A stretch of DNA of 64,000 bases from Hyphomicrobiales bacterium (GTDB lineage: Bacteria > Pseudomonadota > Alphaproteobacteria > Rhizobiales > Rhizobiaceae), in contig UCIT01000073.1 in the NCBI GenBank assembly GCA_900472625.1, forward strand, positions 1-64,000, read 5' to 3'. The translations under genes and the position numbers were made by a program. Within the stretch, counting starts at the first letter, position 1, and every line of letters starts with the position of its first letter. Under the pieces are notes generated by a model that was given only the letters and a program-made list of their open reading frames with translations, had not been told where the DNA came from and made no database searches. Shown piece by piece: positions 1 to 7,613 of this stretch.

Positions 1-1
1 G

Positions 2-112
2 GCGCAGCACCCTTCGGCCAACGGGGTCCATCTGATCGACAACACCGACGCTTCGCTGCAGTTCGAGCTCGCCTTCATGCCACGGCGAAGCATGCGGTTC
101 CAATCCTTCTGA
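2..112 (+). CDS. C-terminal end of an unidentified protein (partial)
   Basis: An open frame runs in from the left edge for 36 codons and stops at a TGA at 110-112. The visible tail contains the stretch GVHLIDNTDASLQFELAF and ends MRFQSF. It is the 3' end of a gene whose body lies outside the window. I do not recognise the family. It is followed after about 35 bases by decayed ku sequence on the same strand. It could also be a chance open frame, since only 111 bases are visible. Confidence 0.35.
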   Translation, partial: AQHPSANGVHLIDNTDASLQFELAFMPRRSMRFQSF

Positions 113-148
113 CATTGTCGCCTCCTGAAGAATGGCGGCCGGTCAAAG

Positions 149-374
149 ATGGAAGGCAGATCCCTGCCCAAGCCGAAGAAGGTCGAGGTTTCGAAGGCGA
201 ACGATCTGCTTGCCGCCCTACGCTCAAGTGTCGGTATGCTGAAAAAACACCGGGGACTAACCAAAACGCACCGCCGCCAATGCCAACGCTGGCACCGGTC
301 GGCAGCGCGCCGCGCGCGGGGCGGCTGCGAAGGCCGCCTCCTCCAAGGCTGCTCCGCAGCGCAAAGCGAGCTAG
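149..374 (+). pseudogene. C-terminal remnant of a Ku-like DNA end-binding protein
   Basis: Translation from 149 gives KPKKVEVSKANDLLAALRSS, the kind of segment found near the C terminus of bacterial Ku proteins, which bind DNA ends for non-homologous end joining with LigD. After about codon 33 the frame breaks; a second frame then gives an Ala/Lys-rich tail ending in SKAAPQRKAS and a TAG at 372-374, which also resembles a Ku tail. The N-terminal Ku core is absent, so this is a broken remnant. Rhizobia often carry tandem ku copies, and a second remnant starts 10 bases downstream. The family call is by recognition of short segments only. Confidence 0.5.
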
Positions 375-384
375 GAGGTCGATC

Positions 385-771
385 ATGGCGCGTCCCTACT
401 GGAAAGGCTACCTCAAGCTTTCGCTCGTGACCTGCCCGGTCAACATAAGCGGGCGACGTCGGAATCGGAGAAAGCGCCCGCGGCGAGAACAACTATGTGA
501 TCCTGACGGACGGCGACCTCGACCGGGTGGCGCTCGACACCGTCAAAACGATCGACATCGAGAAGTTCGCTCCGGCGGAACCCACTGAATGGGTCTACCT
601 GGAGAAGCCGCATTATCTCATGCCGGACGGACGCCGTCGGCAACGAGGCATTCCCGGTCATCCGGGATGCAATGAAGGCCGAAAAGGTCGTCGGGATATC
701 GAAGCTAGTAGTCGGCCGACGCGAGAAGGCGGTCGTGCTCGAGCCGCGTGACGAAGGCAACCGCGAAATTC
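385..771 (+). pseudogene. Ku-like DNA end-binding protein, frameshifted and internally deleted
   Basis: An ATG at 385 preceded by AGGAGG (373-378) starts a typical Ku N terminus (WKGYLKLSLVTCPV). Ku proteins then normally have about 40 residues including a conserved HQLN-type stretch; here these are missing, and the sequence resumes in another frame with ENNYVILTDGDLDRVALDT and TIDIEKFAP, both characteristic of Ku. A further shift near 635 is needed to read AMKAEKVVGISKLVVGRREK (672 onward). Three frames are therefore required, with one deletion of roughly 110 bases, so the gene cannot make a working Ku. Similarity ends near 770. No ligD is visible. Confidence 0.75.
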
Positions 772-1498
772 AGCTCTGCGAGCCGGCACCCTTCCTGTAC
801 TTTGAGAACGGGCAAATGGCCGTGGCCGACGGTGCGTCCGTCTGGCTTGTAATCGTCACGTGCGAAGCCATGAAGGCGACCGCTCACCCGCCGGAAATGT
901 CGCTCCGGCGGCTCGTTCGTTTCGCCGCGTATTATCGCGACCTGGCCGCAGCTGCGATCCATCGTGGTCTAGACATCGATGACAAGGTCAGGGTGATGGA
1001 GGCCACAGTCCTCTCTTCGCCTCCGCGTCCGGGTTGCACACCGAATTGATCTCATCGGGACATTGGTCCGCCGAGCGGGATCCCGCAGGGGCCGGCCGAT
1101 GCCCGCCATGGTGCGTGATAATAGGAACATCGCATCGGTATCTACAGCCCGGGCAGCCGCTGAGGCGGTCGCCATTTCGCCGGCAAAAACTTGTGATTTA
1201 AGCCAGGCAGCAACCGGCGCAGACGTCTTGGTCGAAAGATCCTATGCCTGCCATGAGGAGCAAGGGTCTTCAACGCAAGGGTTCTGTGCCACCAGTTCGT
1301 CATCACGCAATGCACCTCGCCGCCCCCCCCCAGGACCCGGGCATCTTTGTTATTAATTTTGCACCGAGCGGAGCCGTATCCACATTCAAACTGGACTCCG
1401 CTCCCTGGGCGCGCTCAATAAGGCGGCCCAGGTAGGCCGCTGCGGCGGCTAAACTGCTAACGCCGAATTCGAAATGCGCGAATACAGAGGTAAAACTT
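772..1498. other. Stretch without a supported gene
   Basis: Short open frames are present on both strands but none has a recognisable protein, ribosome site or neighbour support. Probably decayed sequence continuing from the ku remnants. It contains a run of nine C near 1323 and an 8-bp inverted repeat (GAGCGGAG at 1366-1373, CTCCGCTC at 1396-1403) about 100 bases upstream of the HxlR gene, which might be a weak terminator or operator. Confidence 0.4.
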
Positions 1499-1933
1499 AT
1501 GACCAGAGAGGAAATCCTCAGCTATTCTCAAACAGTGTGCGATGGACTTCGCGAGGATGAAGACGGGGTGAGACGCGAGGTTCTCACTCACGCAGGAAGC
1601 CGGTGGTCGCTTGGCGTCATTCACACCCTTGGCGTTTATGGCAGACTGCGGCATGCAGATATCGGAAGACGAATGCATGGCATCACCCAACGAATGCTAA
1701 CCCGCACCCTACGCCAACTCGAAAGAGATGGTCTACTCGCGCGCTATGATCTCATAGAGATGCCGCCGCGGGTAGAATATGAACTCACAGAACTGGGAAT
1801 GGGGCTTCTTGTTCGTATGATTCCGCTATGGACATGGGTCGTCGAACATTCCGAGCAGTTTCGAAAGTCCCGCGAGGACTTTGGTGCCCGTCCGCCCGAG
1901 AAGCCGTCTTGGCAGACGGGTTGGCAGCCCTGA
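1499..1933 (+). CDS. HxlR-family winged-helix transcriptional regulator
   Basis: The 144-residue product has the length and layout of HxlR/MarR-like repressors. The recognisable core is GSRWSLGVIHTLGVYGRLRH followed by ITQRMLTRTLRQLERDGLL (helix-turn-helix, about residues 37-80) and a wing segment ending VEYELTELG. HxlR proteins commonly respond to electrophiles or aldehydes and control neighbouring reductases. The start is ATG with AGAGG nine bases upstream. The next gene, an NmrA-like reductase, is convergent on the other strand, 120 bases away; regulation of it is only inferred from proximity. Confidence 0.85.
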   Translation: MTREEILSYSQTVCDGLREDEDGVRREVLTHAGSRWSLGVIHTLGVYGRLRHADIGRRMHGITQRMLTRTLRQLERDGLLARYDLIEMPPRVEYELTELGMGLLVRMIPLWTWVVEHSEQFRKSREDFGARPPEKPSWQTGWQP

Positions 1934-2053
1934 CACAGACGCCGTCCGTCAGTAATGGCCATTGTCAAAGAGCAGCCTCTGCTGAAGTTGGCGATTGCAT
2001 CGAGGCGCGACGGAGGAGAGCAATATCGCACTCCCCGCCGGACCTTAAGCTCT

Positions 2054-2998
2054 TTAATTAGACGTCAGGTTCGCGTTGATCCAATCCGAAACATCCGTGA
2101 CCTTGATGCCTTCTCGTACGTTGAACGTGCCGGCCTTGTCCCATGCCATGCCTCGCCCGATACCGAAGGCAGCTCGATACTTGCGCATCATGTTCTGCGC
2201 ATCGTTTGCCAGTTCTTCCATAAGGACTGGCACCGTCCATTCGGACCGGCTGAAGGGCCTGTTCAAACCTGCTTCCAGCTTGTCAGCGAGCTGACGATAG
2301 GTGACCGTGTCCCCCGCGAGGAATACGATTTCGTTGGCGATAGTCGGCTCATAGAACACGATTTCAGCGGTGAGCACGCCGATATCGTCAGGCGTCGTCA
2401 CTGTGACAGCGTTGTCGTAGCTGCCAAGGGCCCTGACCGTGCTGTTTTCCAGATCGACGACACCAAATTCTGGCTCGAACAGATAGCTCATGAACATGCC
2501 CGTGGAGATTATCACCCATTCGGTCTTATTTTGCGAGCGCAGCAGTTCACGCACATCAAGCTGCGCGTCGAAGATATCCTGCGGACCACCTCGACCGATT
2601 GCTTCGAAATCAACACCGAACTGCCACGGAAAGTAGCGCGGGATCCCTGACTGCAGAGCAGCCTTTGCCAGTTTCATCGGCGTGTCGATGCCAGCCGCGT
2701 AGCCTGTGCAGCCAATGACGGTGTCATAGCGCGAGAACAAAGAAGCCAATTCGTCAACTGAACTTTTGACCAGATCCCCCACGACGATCTCGATCCGCAA
2801 GTCCCGGATTTCTGCAACATCGCGCTGCTTGGCGGGCGAAGCAGACTCTACGGCGCTCGCCCGCAACAGAACGCTGATCTTCGCGTCGTCGATGTCCTTT
2901 GCGCGACGCGCCAGATTGCGCAGAACCGGCATGCCGAGTTCTCCAGCACCCAGCACCAGGATATTCCGTGATTTCACGTTCGAAGCTGTCTGATTCAT
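2054..2998 (-). CDS. NmrA-like / aromatic alcohol reductase-type NAD(P)-binding protein
   Basis: The 314-residue protein begins with a Rossmann motif, ILVLGAGELGMPVLRNLARR (residues about 13-32), and continues with the body typical of atypical short-chain dehydrogenases of the NmrA/isoflavone reductase group, for example GCTGYAAGIDTPMKLAKAA and a PWQFGVDFE segment. Members are either NAD(P)H-dependent reductases of aromatic compounds or redox sensors without activity. No signal peptide or membrane segment is seen. It is convergent with the HxlR gene. Substrate cannot be assigned. Confidence 0.8.
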   Translation of the reverse strand: MNQTASNVKSRNILVLGAGELGMPVLRNLARRAKDIDDAKISVLLRASAVESASPAKQRDVAEIRDLRIEIVVGDLVKSSVDELASLFSRYDTVIGCTGYAAGIDTPMKLAKAALQSGIPRYFPWQFGVDFEAIGRGGPQDIFDAQLDVRELLRSQNKTEWVIISTGMFMSYLFEPEFGVVDLENSTVRALGSYDNAVTVTTPDDIGVLTAEIVFYEPTIANEIVFLAGDTVTYRQLADKLEAGLNRPFSRSEWTVPVLMEELANDAQNMMRKYRAAFGIGRGMAWDKAGTFNVREGIKVTDVSDWINANLTSN

Positions 2999-3355
2999 CG
3001 TTTTTTCCCTTCAGGAATTCAGTGTCGCCACTACTTGGCAAGGACGGAGCATGAAGGAAAGAAGGTACACGGATGATACTTCGGCAAAACTGAGGGCGGG
3101 CAGAAAGGACCCTGACCCGCGGAGGGAATCAATTCCTCTCGCGGGATAACGCGCTCGCTGCGCTGGACTGTTGATGAGATAACTCGACAACCTCTGACGC
3201 GCCCATCGTTTTGCTAGGCAAGCCTCCAACTGACTTGGGTTGAGAGCCGAGGCTGACACTCGGGGGTGGTCCCACCTCGCACGAGATGATCTGCAAACTG
3301 AGTGCAGACAGTCTGGAGCCGCAATCATTCGGGTTTGAACAGCTCGCCTTATTGA
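2999..3355. other. Intergenic region between NmrA-like and TetR genes
   Basis: About 357 bases with no supported gene. Overlapping short frames on the minus strand have no recognisable product and low-complexity Ser-rich composition. It should contain the promoter of the NmrA-like gene, but I could not pick out a convincing -35/-10 pair. Confidence 0.4.
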
Positions 3356-3907
3356 TCACATAGTTGCGCCGATTCCGCGGAACGCCAGTTCAAGGAGTCG
3401 CTTCTGCCGCTCAGTTCCTTCCTCTGTCTCTGGCAAGTTCAAGAGCAATGCAAGGTATTGCAGAAAATCTTCCGCATCGACCGGCTGCTTGACCACGCCA
3501 GCATCGATGCACAAGCCCATAAGAGAACGCACCGCGGCAACCATCGGCCAGTACGTCTCGTCAAAATCCTTGGGGGACATCGCCGCCCGCATTGCGTCAG
3601 CCACACCTCGCTTCTTCCGACCGTATTCCAAAAACTGCCCGCACCACGCCTGTAAAGCATGCAGCGGCCCCATCTTGCGCGGCATGCTGGCCGCAAGCGA
3701 GATCAACGCGTCTATCCCATCGCGGTACACGGCTACGAGCAGAACCTCACGCGTTGGAAAATGCCTGTACAACGTGCCTTGTCCCACGCTCGCCGCTTTG
3801 GCGATGGAATGCATGGAAGCAGTGGGATCAGCGGCCAGTGCGTCACGCGCGATTACCAAGATCCGTTCGCGGTTATCACGCGCATCGGAGCGCAGACTGT
3901 CTTGCAT
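3356..3907 (-). CDS. TetR-family transcriptional repressor
   Basis: From the ATG at 3907 the protein has 183 residues, starting MQDSLRSDARDNRERIL. The helix-turn-helix reads SMHSIAKAASVGQGTLYRHFPTRE (with the TLYRHF signature of TetR proteins, residues about 30-50); the rest is the helical ligand-binding and dimer domain. The open frame extends upstream to 4129 but that part runs through the operator region and into the aldo/keto reductase gene, so the shorter start is chosen. Two matched palindromes lie in the gap to the divergent aldo/keto reductase gene, so it very likely represses both itself and that gene. Confidence 0.88.
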   Translation of the reverse strand: MQDSLRSDARDNRERILVIARDALAADPTASMHSIAKAASVGQGTLYRHFPTREVLLVAVYRDGIDALISLAASMPRKMGPLHALQAWCGQFLEYGRKKRGVADAMRAAMSPKDFDETYWPMVAAVRSLMGLCIDAGVVKQPVDAEDFLQYLALLLNLPETEEGTERQKRLLELAFRGIGATM

Positions 3908-3926
3908 TTCAAACACCTTGACGAAA

Positions 3927-3969
3927 CGGACACTTGTCCGGTATGAATTTGCGAAGTGGACAAATGTCC
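3927..3969. promoter_or_regulatory. Double TetR operator between tetR and aldo/keto reductase genes
   Basis: Two copies of the same palindrome are visible: CGGACACTTGTCCG (3927-3940) and GGACAAATGTCC (3958-3969), both of the form GGACA-N2-TGTCC. Their centres are exactly 30 bp apart, about three helical turns, so two dimers would sit on the same face of the DNA. They lie in the 84-bp divergent gap. Binding by the adjacent TetR protein is inferred from position and symmetry. Confidence 0.75.
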
Positions 3970-3991
3970 GCTTATCGTAAAGGAGATAACG

Positions 3992-5041
3992 ATGCAATAC
4001 ATCAAGCTCGGCACATCCGGTCTCGACATCTCGCCAATCTGCGTCGGTTGCATGGGTTTCGGCAACCCTGCGAAGGGTCATCCGGCCTGGTCTCTCGATG
4101 AGAACGCGAGTCGCACGCTGATCCGGCACGCACTCGAAGCAGGTATCAACTTCTTTGACACCGCCAATCTTTATTCGTTAGGGACAAGCGAGGAATTCCT
4201 GGGTCGTGCTATCAAAGACTTCGTCCACCGCGACGCCGTCGTTGTTGCCACAAAGGTATCGGCCGGCATGCGCAATGGTCCAAATGCCGTCGGCCTCTCC
4301 CGCAAGGCTATCATGGCTGAGATTGATCACAGCTTACGCCGGCTCGGAACGGACTACATAGACCTTTACCAAATCCACCGCCGCGACCAGCAGGTGCCTT
4401 GGGAGGAAACGCTTGAGGCTCTGCACGACGTCGTGAAAGCTGGGAAGGTTCGCTATATTGGAGCGTCATCGATGAAAGCCTGGGAGTTTTCCAAGGCGCT
4501 CCACATCCAAAAGAAAAATGGCTGGGCCCGCTTCATCACCATGCAGCACAACTACAACCTCGTGGCGCGTGAGGAAGAGCGCGAGATGATCCCTCTCTGT
4601 GCGGACGAGGGCGTCGCGACAATAATCTACAGCCCTTTGGCGCGCGGCAAACTAGCCCGCCCGTGGGGGCAGACGACAGAACGCACTCAGACCGAACCAG
4701 CAGGAGCTGCCCAGAGCCCAGTTACTTCGGAAAGCGACCGGTCGATAATCGAAACCGTCAACGAAATCGCTGCCGCGAAGGGCGTGAGCGTCGCTGCTGT
4801 TTCGCTTGCATGGTTACGCCGGAACAAGACTGTCGCGGCTCCGATCGTAGGGGCGTTGAAGGCCGAGCACATCGACGACGCCGTGGCAGCGCTTCAGGTC
4901 ACACTGACGGAGGAAGAGGCCAGAAAGCTCGAAGCCCCTTATACGCCACGAAATGATTCCCAGGGGGTCTCGACGCCCGCGCTCCTGCACCGTTCGATGG
5001 AAGAAGCCACTGGTTTCAGAGCCACGGCGGCGCTTATCTGA
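3992..5041 (+). CDS. Aldo/keto reductase
   Basis: The 349-residue product is a full-length aldo/keto reductase, an NADPH-dependent TIM-barrel enzyme reducing aldehydes and ketones. Visible landmarks are the N-terminal LGTSGLDISPICVGCMGFG, the catalytic Asp and Tyr in FFDTANLYS, the catalytic Lys in ATKVS, the His in LYQIHR, and the cofactor segment YSPLARGKLA. The start at 3992 has AAGGAG at 3980-3985; an in-frame upstream start at 3956 would overlap the operator. It is divergent from tetR and probably de-repressed by that regulator's ligand. Confidence 0.88.
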   Translation: MQYIKLGTSGLDISPICVGCMGFGNPAKGHPAWSLDENASRTLIRHALEAGINFFDTANLYSLGTSEEFLGRAIKDFVHRDAVVVATKVSAGMRNGPNAVGLSRKAIMAEIDHSLRRLGTDYIDLYQIHRRDQQVPWEETLEALHDVVKAGKVRYIGASSMKAWEFSKALHIQKKNGWARFITMQHNYNLVAREEEREMIPLCADEGVATIIYSPLARGKLARPWGQTTERTQTEPAGAAQSPVTSESDRSIIETVNEIAAAKGVSVAAVSLAWLRRNKTVAAPIVGALKAEHIDDAVAALQVTLTEEEARKLEAPYTPRNDSQGVSTPALLHRSMEEATGFRATAALI

Positions 5042-5163
5042 CGTGGCGCCGACCTGTTCAAATGGAGGCTGACAGGATCGGACTGAGTTAGGAAGACTGG
5101 CCGATGAAGCTGCGAATGCTATAACGCTCCTCTCGCCCTCTTCAAGGGTTTAGCTCTCCAGCT

Positions 5164-5201
5164 CGCCCACCATATCGACCTTGCTTGGGAAATGGTGGGC
5201 G
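5164..5201. terminator. Perfect 10-bp inverted repeat between convergent genes
   Basis: CGCCCACCAT (5164-5173) and ATGGTGGGCG (5192-5201) form a perfect 10-bp stem with an 18-base loop. It lies between the 3' ends of the aldo/keto reductase and the convergent short-chain dehydrogenase genes, and is followed on the plus strand by a loose T-rich stretch. A bidirectional terminator is the simplest reading, though the long loop and weak T tract leave other explanations open. Confidence 0.5.
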
Positions 5202-5314
5202 ATCCCTCTTTGCAATTTTAAAAAGCGCGGGCGGTGGTCAATGCTGTTGGGTGGAGGAAGGATTGCCGGCGAGCCCAGGCTAGAAAATCATTGACTAAGT
5301 GTTGGGTTCTCAAT

Positions 5315-6142
5315 TCACCCGTCGGTTGAAACCGTCAGGGCTTTCCAAGCCTCGATTTCCTGCTGTAGACGATCGATCCGAGCCGTCACATGTTTGAGAG
5401 CATCGCTCCCGAGCAAAAGTTGTGGAGGAGGATTTTCTGAGGCGACCAACGTAAGGACCGCCGCAGCTAACTTTTGCGGATCGCCAAGTTGCTTTCCGCT
5501 GACTGCCTGGCGCGCCTCGCGGATCGGATCAAAAAGGCTGTCGTAATCCGCAATCGACCTGTCTGTGCGCACCATGGAACGCCCGGCCCAGTCTGTCCGG
5601 AATGAGCCAGGGCAAAGCGTTGTCACGTGAACCCCAAACGGCGCCATTTCCGAACGCATCACCTCGGAAATGCCCTGAAGCGCAAACTTGCTGCCGCAAT
5701 AGTACGCGATGCCGGGCATGGTGATCATACCGCCCATCGACGTGACGTTCACGATAAAGCCACGGCGGCGCTCACGGAATCTTGGAAGGAATGCCTTGGC
5801 CACAGCGACGGCGCCGAACACGTTCACATCGAACTGTCGGCGCATCTCCTCGATTGGCGATTCCTCGAGCACACCCTCGTGACCATATCCTGCATTGTTG
5901 ATCAGGACGTCGACTGCACCGTGCTCTTCTTCCGCGTGCTGGACGACATCTTGAATGCGGTCGAATTCGGTGACGTCCGCAAGAACGGCATGGAGCGTGG
6001 GGAGTGTTTCCAACAACTTGTCTCGCGAGGCATGCGAGCGGACGGTTCCGATGACCGTGTGACCCGCCTGGGCCGCGGCCGTGGCAATGGCAAGGCCGAA
6101 ACCGGAATTGGCACCGGTGATGAAGAAGGTTTTGCTCGACAT
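5315..6142 (-). CDS. Short-chain dehydrogenase/reductase (classical SDR)
   Basis: From the ATG at 6142 the protein has 275 residues. It shows the classical SDR marks: TGANSGFGLAIA cofactor motif near the N terminus, NNAGYGHEG, and the catalytic Ser with YYCGSKFAL (Tyr-x3-Lys). The group resembles oxidoreductases annotated as SDRs near AraC regulators, acting on unknown alcohols or carbonyls with NADP(H). The frame extends 50 codons further upstream, but that would overlap the divergent regulator region; MSSKTFFITG is a typical SDR start. The AraC gene starts 93 bases away on the opposite strand. Confidence 0.85.
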   Translation of the reverse strand: MSSKTFFITGANSGFGLAIATAAAQAGHTVIGTVRSHASRDKLLETLPTLHAVLADVTEFDRIQDVVQHAEEEHGAVDVLINNAGYGHEGVLEESPIEEMRRQFDVNVFGAVAVAKAFLPRFRERRRGFIVNVTSMGGMITMPGIAYYCGSKFALQGISEVMRSEMAPFGVHVTTLCPGSFRTDWAGRSMVRTDRSIADYDSLFDPIREARQAVSGKQLGDPQKLAAAVLTLVASENPPPQLLLGSDALKHVTARIDRLQQEIEAWKALTVSTDG

Positions 6143-6235
6143 CTCTGAAACTCCTTGGACAATCTTGCATGTGACAGATATTCTACGAAAGAGGCGGGTT
6201 CGATTGCGAATCCTCTCAGAGGTTTGCCAAATCCT

Positions 6236-7147
6236 ATGAATGTCAATAAAATCCTTTCCATGCGTGACCAGCTTGTTGCCTTTGCCGGGCAACTAGCGCC
6301 TCGTCTCGGATACAATCAAACTGAACTCGAGAGCGTCCGTATCCTCCGTACGGAAGCGGTCCTCAATGATATTCCGGTTCTTTATCGACCGGGGGCAGTC
6401 TTCGTATTGCAAGGAAGCAAACACGGCATTCTCGATGGGGAGATCTATCTTTACGATGAGGACCACTATCTTGCCGTTTCGGTACCTGTTCCCTTCCGGA
6501 TGACATCTAACGCCAGTTCTCTGCGGCCACTGCTGGCGGTCTACCTCCTATTCGACATGCAAATGGCGGCCGAGATTGCTGTTCAGCTCGAACAACACAC
6601 TGGCCCTGGATCGACCGAGCCGAGAGGGCTGTTCTCAAGCAAAATGGACAGCGACATGGAAGACGTCTTGCTGCGCTTACTCAAGGCTCTCGGCAGCCCG
6701 GTCGATGTCGCGGTGCTCGGCACTTCGATCCTGCGCGAATTGCACTACCGCGTGATGCTCGGTCCGCAAGGCGGAGCGGTGATCGCGGCGCTTCGGCGCA
6801 AGGGGACGTCCGGAAAGATGATTGAGAGCGTGGCGTGGTTGCGAGACAACTTCGGCTCCGAAATTGCGGTCGCGGATCTGGCTCGATATGCGGGAATGAG
6901 TATTCCTTCCTACCACGTCCACTTTAAAAATCTGACGGGCTCGAGCCCGATGCAGTACGTGAAGGCGATGCGGCTCCATGAGGCGAGACTTATGATCGCC
7001 CGCCAGAGCGGGACCATCGCGACGGTGGCGGCCTCAGTAGGCTATGTCAGCCCGGCGCAGTTCAGCCGGGATTTTAGAAGGCATTTTGGGCGCACCGCGT
7101 CGGAAGAGGCGAAATGGGTCCACCAGCATCTTGGTGAGCAGGGCTAA
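6236..7147 (+). CDS. AraC-family transcriptional regulator
   Basis: The C-terminal third carries the two helix-turn-helix units of AraC proteins: IAVADLARYAGMSIPSYHVH with FKNLTGSSPMQYVKAMRLHE, and TIATVAASVGYVSPAQFSRD with FRRHFGRTASEE. The N-terminal half matches the AraC_N type cupin domain seen with this class. The chosen ATG at 6236 gives 303 residues; an in-frame start at 6155 would add a poorly conserved leader, and one at 6260 is also possible. It is divergent from the SDR gene, which is its likely target. Confidence 0.82.
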   Translation: MNVNKILSMRDQLVAFAGQLAPRLGYNQTELESVRILRTEAVLNDIPVLYRPGAVFVLQGSKHGILDGEIYLYDEDHYLAVSVPVPFRMTSNASSLRPLLAVYLLFDMQMAAEIAVQLEQHTGPGSTEPRGLFSSKMDSDMEDVLLRLLKALGSPVDVAVLGTSILRELHYRVMLGPQGGAVIAALRRKGTSGKMIESVAWLRDNFGSEIAVADLARYAGMSIPSYHVHFKNLTGSSPMQYVKAMRLHEARLMIARQSGTIATVAASVGYVSPAQFSRDFRRHFGRTASEEAKWVHQHLGEQG

Positions 7148-7288
7148 CCTGCATTGGCGCACTCCCGCAAACAAGTCGCCAGATGTGCCAAGATGTCACT
7201 GCAAAGCAGCTCGAAGCGCGGCTTCACAGTGCACCATAGTTGTAGCGAAGATGGGGATTCCTCGCAAACCGCATCGCGGCACAACTCT

Positions 7289-7612
7289 TCACTGACGAAG
7301 GTTGCCGGTCTTCCGTAGAACACGGAAGACGATTGGCGCTCCAAGGATGACGACCAAAATGCGGGTGAGGTGATGCATCACGACGAAGCTGAGGTCAGCG
7401 CCGGAAACGAGTGCCAGCATCGACATCTCGGCCTGGCCGCCCGGCGTGAAGGCGAGAAACCCTTCGACGGGGGGGGCGAGCCCCGTAATCGTCACCAATT
7501 CCGTCACCGCACCTGCAAGTGCCGCCAGGATCAACACGAACGACGCGCCGCCCGCCACGCTGTTGCGCAGTTCGCCCAATGTCACGCCGACATAGCTCAC
7601 GCCAATGCCCAT
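7289..7612 (-). pseudogene. 3' remnant of an AbrB-family membrane protein gene
   Basis: This minus-strand frame encodes three hydrophobic segments and the stretch FTPGGQAEMSMLALVSGADL followed by VVMHHLTRILVVILGAPIVF, which is the characteristic C terminus of the AbrB duplication family of integral membrane transporters. The full protein would be about 350 residues, so only about the last 105 remain. Its 5' end coincides with the point where dnaE2 similarity stops, so a deletion or recombination has fused the two genes. Confidence 0.72.
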
Positions 7613-7613
7613 G

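Noticed and set aside
1366..1403. Inverted repeat GAGCGGAG/CTCCGCTC
   Set aside because: Only 8 bp with a 22-base loop in GC-rich DNA and no gene whose control it clearly explains; kept as a note only.
1955..2650. A 231-codon plus-strand frame opposite the NmrA-like gene
   Set aside because: Overlaps a gene with an intact Rossmann motif on the other strand; no domain of its own.
3908..4129. N-terminal extension of the TetR gene
   Set aside because: It would read through both operator palindromes and into the aldo/keto reductase gene; the shorter start gives a normal TetR length.
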